The notes below the pieces were generated by a model, which was not told the DNA's origin, did not search any database, and was given only the letters and a program-made list of their open reading frames with translations. Shown piece after piece: positions 6,025 to 8,648 of a stretch of DNA of 8,648 nucleotides (the stretch's first letter is position 1; each line of letters opens with the position of its first letter). The DNA lies in the NCBI GenBank assembly GCA_017556885.1, contig JAFYLV010000122.1, positions 1 through 8,648 of the forward strand, written 5' to 3'. A program made the translations under genes and the position numbers. This DNA comes from Clostridia bacterium. Its GTDB lineage: Bacteria > Bacillota > Clostridia > Oscillospirales > QAMX01.

Positions 6025-7068
6025 ATGAAGCAATTTGCAAAACGGTCTGTGCTCCTGTTTCTCCTTCTGTCATTGGTCTTCACCGTGTCCGTTTCCGCTG
6101 CGGATGTGAATTTGGCAGAGGGAATACTTCCGGAGGATTATTCGCCTAAGCTTTTGATCCCCGGAGGTGAATGCCTGGGCATTCGGCTATTCTCTGAAGG
6201 TGTGATCGTTCTCTCGTTCCGGGAGCTTGATGACGGTACGTCAAAAATCTGTCCGGCTAAGTCTTCCGGCCTGCGGGTTGGAGATGTTATCCTTGCGGTT
6301 GACGGAAAGCGCGTCAACTCCGTTGCTGAATTCACGGATGCGATGAATTGCGGCGGTGAAACCGTTAAGCTATCCGTACGCCGGGGAGATGCGGAGGAAA
6401 CCTTTACGGTTTCTCCCGTCAGGGACGGTGATTCGGCCAGGATCGGTGCCGTTGTCCGTGATAGTACGGCAGGGCTTGGTACGGTGACCTTTTACGATCC
6501 GGAAACGGGTCTGATCGGCTGCCTCGGGCATCCGATCTGTGACCGTGATACGGGTGATATCTTCACGATTTCCGGCGGCTCTCTCATTTCGGCCCGCGTG
6601 GTCGGTGTGGAGAAAGGCCGTGTCGGTGATCCGGGAGAACTCATTGGTTCGGATTTTGGTACCGATAGCCTTGCATCTCTGTATGAAAACGGTGAAGCCG
6701 GAATCTTCGGTGTTGTAACCGACTCGTCTCGGTTTGACGGAGAAACGGCTATAGCGGTTGCCGGAGAGGATGATGTGGTAAAAGGTGAAGCGGAGATCCT
6801 TTGCTGCATCAACGGTGTCAGCGCAGAACGTTATACCGTAGAGATCGTGAATGTGCGTGACCTTGATGACGATGATATGCGTGATCTGGAGATCCGCATC
6901 ACCGACCCGAGACTTCTGTCTTCTACAGGCGGCATTGTTCAGGGAATGTCGGGGTCTCCCATCATTCAGAATGGAAAGCTCATCGGTGCGGTGACTCACG
7001 TTCTGGTAAACGATCCGACACGGGGATACGGGATCTTTATTGAGAATATGCTGGATGCTGCAGGATAA
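6025..7068 (+). CDS. spoIVB: SpoIVB serine peptidase (family S55)
   Basis: Forespore-secreted PDZ serine protease that, in B. subtilis, crosses to the intermembrane space and cleaves SpoIVFA, releasing the SpoIVFB protease to activate sigma-K. The 347 residues show an N-terminal signal/anchor helix (about 8-25, LLFLLLSLVF, ending SVSAAD), a PDZ domain (about 50-130, with SGLRVGDVILAVDGKRV) and an S55 peptidase domain. In the latter, GHPI (168-171) supplies the likely catalytic His169 and QGMSGSPII (306-314) the likely nucleophile Ser309; ITD (292-294) may contain the acid. It is somewhat shorter than B. subtilis SpoIVB (about 425). The ATG at 6025 follows GGGAG (6013-6017) with 7 nt spacing; the frame is open upstream to 5875 but that part lacks a start site and the signal sequence favours 6025. 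Its last 14 codons are repeated downstream at 8225-8266. Confidence 0.96.
   Translation: MKQFAKRSVLLFLLLSLVFTVSVSAADVNLAEGILPEDYSPKLLIPGGECLGIRLFSEGVIVLSFRELDDGTSKICPAKSSGLRVGDVILAVDGKRVNSVAEFTDAMNCGGETVKLSVRRGDAEETFTVSPVRDGDSARIGAVVRDSTAGLGTVTFYDPETGLIGCLGHPICDRDTGDIFTISGGSLISARVVGVEKGRVGDPGELIGSDFGTDSLASLYENGEAGIFGVVTDSSRFDGETAIAVAGEDDVVKGEAEILCCINGVSAERYTVEIVNVRDLDDDDMRDLEIRITDPRLLSSTGGIVQGMSGSPIIQNGKLIGAVTHVLVNDPTRGYGIFIENMLDAAG
7027..7068 (+). repeat. Terminal spoIVB segment, copy 1 of a direct repeat (putative attL-like)
   Basis: The segment coding YGIFIENMLDAAG-stop is repeated at 8225-8266 with 36 of 42 identical bases. It includes an unbroken 23-bp identity (7033-7055 versus 8231-8253). 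All coding differences are third-position and silent. This is the copy in use by spoIVB. Confidence 0.85.
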
Positions 7069-7069
7069 A

Positions 7070-7105
7070 GAGGAGGCAGGGGCGAAGTGCCCCTGCCTTC
7101 TTTCC
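7070..7105 (+). terminator. Terminator after spoIVB (copy 1)
   Basis: A GC-rich stem pairs 7070-7083 with 7089-7102 around the loop GAAGT (core AGGCAGGGGC/GCCCCTGCCT), with G-T pairs near the base and a short T-run. It resembles the terminator at 8271-8303 in its CAGGGGC...CCTG core, so it is part of the duplicated region. Confidence 0.75.
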
Positions 7106-7112
7106 GGTGAAT

Positions 7113-7180
7113 ACAAACAGTTAGTTTGTTTCCCCTCACGACATTTCTGGATTTTTACATTGCCTTGCTTTTGAATGTAA
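7113..7180 (+). repeat. Two short inverted repeats upstream of the XRE gene
   Basis: ACAAAC (7113-7118) pairs with GTTTGT (7124-7129) across 5 nt, and TTACATT (7155-7161) pairs with AATGTAA (7174-7180) across 12 nt. Both are perfect. They lie in the 200-nt non-coding stretch at the left end of the putative insert, where I see no coding frame. They could be operator-like or recombination-related sites, or chance palindromes in A+T-rich DNA. Confidence 0.4.
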
Positions 7181-7193
7181 TATATTATATAAA
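7160..7193 (+). promoter_or_regulatory. Candidate upstream promoter of the XRE gene
   Basis: TTGCCT (7160-7165) and TATTAT (7183-7188) are 17 nt apart, and an alternative pair TTGCTT (7165-7170) with TATAAA (7188-7193) is also 17 nt apart. Either would give a leader of about 100 nt. A second candidate lies nearer the gene. Confidence 0.4.
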
Positions 7194-7252
7194 AACAGAA
7201 ATTCAACTGTGAGTAGAGGCTTTCTCGGGTGCGGTTATTTAATTGCAGAACA

Positions 7253-7270
7253 ATTCATGATATAATGAAT
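7253..7270 (+). promoter_or_regulatory. Extended -10 promoter with palindromic candidate operator of the XRE gene
   Basis: TGATATAAT (7258-7266) is a perfect extended -10 (TGn plus TATAAT). It sits exactly inside a 6-bp-arm palindrome, ATTCAT (7253-7258) and ATGAAT (7265-7270), separated by 6 nt. TGCAGAA occurs on both sides (7244-7250 and 7270-7276). A palindrome across the -10 is the usual place for an autorepressor site, so self-control by the XRE protein is a reasonable inference. Confidence 0.5.
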
Positions 7271-7306
7271 GCAGAATCTTATATGTTCATTGAAAGGAGA
7301 TATGAT

Positions 7307-8218
7307 ATGACATTTGGTGAAAATCTTAAAACACTACGAAATTCTCGTTCAATTTCGCAAACAGATTTAGCGGCACAGCTTGGTTATTCTTTTCAAAACA
7401 TCTCGAAATGGGAGAGGAATGAGAGCCTGCCGGATGTCGGAACGCTGATTGAAATTGCAAAATTCTTTTCTACTACAACGGATGCGCTTCTTGGATTCGC
7501 TCCTGAAGGAAAATTTACGACCCTTACAATAGGCAATAATGAAGTGGATATTTATTGTAATTATCCCGAAACGGAAACACGGTTATCAGGTAAGATCGTT
7601 TTTGCAATTGATAGGGAAGGTAAAATTGCCGGCACGGTATTTATACCACATATGCGTGCATATAAAACCGGATATATTCGAAATATGTATGATCCTTTAG
7701 CGGAAGAAAGTACGCTTATTTACGAACACACATACCGCTCGCGCCACGAGAATATTGTTGACAATAAAAGAATCAGAATACCAGAAAACGGTTATGTGAT
7801 AGCTGTGTCTGATAACACTTTTGCCACAAAGAGGATTATGAAATTTATCATTCCCGAGGAATATGCTGCCTTTTTGGATCCTGAAACACATTCTGGTTAT
7901 TATAACAGTAGGAACGGTAAAAGCTTGTTCTGCGATATATTAAAGCATAACGAACTTGATAATATTACTGTAGAATTAACTGATACCGGCATTCATTTTA
8001 AGAAACTGTCACAAACGGTTGATCCAATGTCTGTTAATATTGAGGCTCTTGCAAAAATTGTCAGGACAGAACTTCAAAAGGAACACGATAAACAGATACA
8101 GTATCTTAAAGATAGAATTGATGAACTTGAAGATATGATTGAAGACAATGAATGCAATATAGATGATTTAGATGCTCGAATTACTGAGATAGCATCTAAA
8201 CTTTCAGAGGATGACTAA
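7307..8218 (+). CDS. XRE-family transcriptional regulator with C-terminal coiled coil
   Basis: DNA-binding regulator of unknown target, 303 residues. The N-terminal XRE/Cro helix-turn-helix covers about 5-64 (ISQTDLAAQLGYSFQNISKW, 16-35, then ERNESLPDVGTLIEIAKFF). A central part (about 70-240) appears rich in beta strands and polar residues; I do not recognise it as a named sensor domain. The C-terminus (about 246-300) is a heptad-like, strongly charged coiled coil (ELQKEHDKQIQYLKDRIDEL) that should drive oligomerisation. The ATG at 7307 follows AAAGGAGA (7293-7300). The frame is open back to a GTG at 7229, but that would translate through the promoter and ribosome binding site. Codon use is markedly A/T-ending, unlike spoIVB or aroD, suggesting acquisition. 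It has no terminator of its own; the spoIVB-tail terminator serves it. Confidence 0.85.
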   Translation: MTFGENLKTLRNSRSISQTDLAAQLGYSFQNISKWERNESLPDVGTLIEIAKFFSTTTDALLGFAPEGKFTTLTIGNNEVDIYCNYPETETRLSGKIVFAIDREGKIAGTVFIPHMRAYKTGYIRNMYDPLAEESTLIYEHTYRSRHENIVDNKRIRIPENGYVIAVSDNTFATKRIMKFIIPEEYAAFLDPETHSGYYNSRNGKSLFCDILKHNELDNITVELTDTGIHFKKLSQTVDPMSVNIEALAKIVRTELQKEHDKQIQYLKDRIDELEDMIEDNECNIDDLDARITEIASKLSEDD

Positions 8219-8224
8219 CGCTCC

Positions 8225-8266
8225 TACGGAATCTTTATTGAGAATATGCTGGACGCAGCGGGCTGA
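8225..8266 (+). pseudogene. spoIVB: Displaced 3' end of spoIVB (14 codons)
   Basis: Codes YGIFIENMLDAAG followed by TGA, the same 13 residues that end the intact SpoIVB. It differs from the active tail only at silent third positions (GGA/GGG, GAC/GAT, GCA/GCT, GCG/GCA, GGC/GGA) and in the stop codon. It has no start and no upstream spoIVB sequence, beginning 6 nt after the XRE stop codon and in the same reading phase as it. The simplest reading is that this is the original resident end of spoIVB, pushed away by the insertion. Confidence 0.85.
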
Positions 8267-8270
8267 TAGA

Positions 8271-8303
8271 AATGACAGGGGCAGAAATGCGCCTGTCATT
8301 TTT
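8271..8303 (+). terminator. Terminator after the displaced spoIVB tail (copy 2)
   Basis: AATGACAGGGGC (8271-8282) pairs with GCGCCTGTCATT (8289-8300) with one internal G-G mismatch and a 6-nt loop, followed by a T-run. It is likely the original spoIVB terminator and now ends the XRE transcript. Its 3' arm overlaps the -35 region of the next promoter. Confidence 0.85.
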
Positions 8304-8322
8304 GCTGAATGTGTGTTATAAT
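8294..8322 (+). promoter_or_regulatory. Extended -10 promoter of the dehydroquinase-like gene
   Basis: TGTTATAAT (8314-8322) gives a perfect -10 with the TGn extension. At 17 nt upstream lies TGTCAT (8294-8299), a weak -35 inside the terminator's 3' arm. It is about 45 nt before the ATG at 8368. Confidence 0.6.
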
Positions 8323-8367
8323 ATAACCTGTAAGCAGTAGAATTCGTCTGTTTTGAGGTCGCGTTTT

Positions 8368-8648
8368 ATGAGAAAATTGTCTGCGATTCCGGCTCCTGCC
8401 GTTGCCGGGGTTATTCGCGAAAGAACAAAGCTTGCTGCTGCAGCGGAGATTGTAAACTGTACCTGTGACGGCGCAGATATGATCGATCTCCATCTGTCCT
8501 GCCTGGAAAATTACACTGAAAATGTTGTGCGCGAGTTTGTGAACTTTTCAAAACTTCCCATTCTTGCGCTGAATTATAATCAGACGACGGATTGGAAGGA
8601 CGCCGGTTATACAGAAGAGGCGCGGATCGAGTCTTTGCGAGCGGCGGC
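8368..8648 (+). CDS. Type I 3-dehydroquinate dehydratase-like protein, N-terminal part (3' end outside window)
   Basis: The visible 93 residues fit the start of the type I dehydroquinase (AroD) TIM barrel. A first strand (AVAGVIRERTKLAAAAEI, 11-28) leads to GADMIDLHLSCL (35-46) on the second strand and KLPILALNYN (62-71) on the third, then an EEARIESL helix. AroD removes water from 3-dehydroquinate in the shikimate pathway through a Schiff-base lysine that would lie beyond the window. The second-strand ExR motif of classical enzymes reads D40-L-H42 here, and LALNYNQ replaces the usual FTLR, so substrate or activity may differ. The ATG follows GAGGT (8355-8359) with 8 nt spacing. Assignment is by fold pattern only and is moderately sure. 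Confidence 0.6.
   Translation, partial: MRKLSAIPAPAVAGVIRERTKLAAAAEIVNCTCDGADMIDLHLSCLENYTENVVREFVNFSKLPILALNYNQTTDWKDAGYTEEARIESLRAA

Larger units (their letters stand above)
7069..8224 (+). mobile_element. Putative insertion at the 3' end of spoIVB carrying an XRE regulator
   Basis: About 1.16 kb lies between two diverged copies of the spoIVB 3' end and holds one gene for an XRE-family regulator plus its upstream region. Base composition is visibly richer in A and T than in the flanking genes. The layout, with an intact target gene at one side and a displaced gene tail at the other, is that left by integration into a gene end. No recombinase, transposase or terminal inverted repeat is present, so this may be a passenger, a decayed remnant or a recombination product. 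The exact ends are not defined: if the copy-1 terminator arrived with the insert, the inserted DNA runs from within 7027-7102 to within 8219-8266. Confidence 0.45.

Noticed and set aside
6370..7206. Open frame of 278 codons on the minus strand
   Set aside because: Antisense to the conserved peptidase domain of spoIVB and running through its terminator; no motif or ribosome binding site.
7229..7306. Longer N-terminus for the XRE regulator from GTG at 7229
   Set aside because: It would translate across the extended -10 and the strong AAAGGAGA site; the helix-turn-helix domain begins normally at the ATG at 7307.
1..8648. CRISPR arrays, tRNA or rRNA genes, transposases, integrases
   Set aside because: None seen on reading both strands: no regularly spaced repeats, no cloverleaf, no DDE or tyrosine/serine recombinase motifs in the translated frames.

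Overview
The window looks like chromosomal DNA of an endospore-forming member of the Clostridia, probably Oscillospirales or a neighbouring group. This rests on the conserved block spoVB-mazG-hup-rqcP-yabP-yabQ-divIC (the counterpart of B. subtilis yabM-yabN-yabO-yabP-yabQ-divIC) and on the sporulation protease gene spoIVB. The genus cannot be fixed from the sequence alone.

Layout. Positions 1-1072 hold the 3' two thirds of a SpoVB/MurJ-type flippase gene. Positions 1162-2482 hold a tight housekeeping run: mazG (nucleotide pyrophosphohydrolase), hup (HU) and an RqcP-like S4 protein, closed by a strong terminator at 2491-2526. A sporulation pair follows (yabP, yabQ), preceded by a very good match to a sigma-E promoter that overlaps the terminator. 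The cell-division gene divIC starts inside the 3' part of the yabQ reading frame and has a likely vegetative promoter there. After a terminator come a lone class I fumarase/tartrate dehydratase alpha subunit (3654-4496) and a long-form hibernation factor hpf (4605-5135). A bidirectional terminator separates hpf from a convergent minus-strand LolD/MacB-type ABC ATPase (5203-5880). The ATPase diverges from spoIVB (6025-7068). An XRE-family regulator gene (7307-8218) follows, and the window ends in the 5' part of a type I dehydroquinate dehydratase-like gene (8368-end).

The most striking structure is around the XRE gene. The last 14 codons of spoIVB (YGIFIENMLDAAG plus stop) and its terminator occur twice: once in place at 7027-7102 and again at 8225-8303, starting 6 nt after the XRE stop codon. 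All codon differences between the copies are synonymous. The roughly 1.16 kb between them is visibly more A+T-rich than its neighbours. This is the footprint of an insertion at the spoIVB 3' end that rebuilt the gene with a foreign tail and displaced the original tail downstream, much as islands do at tRNA gene ends. No integrase is present, so the mechanism is inferred.

The genes do not form one pathway. They are a vegetative/sporulation block (envelope lipid-linked precursor transport, nucleotide clean-up, nucleoid and ribosome upkeep, spore coat/cortex, division), ribosome hibernation, and the mother-cell signalling protease SpoIVB, interrupted by one probable accessory regulator.
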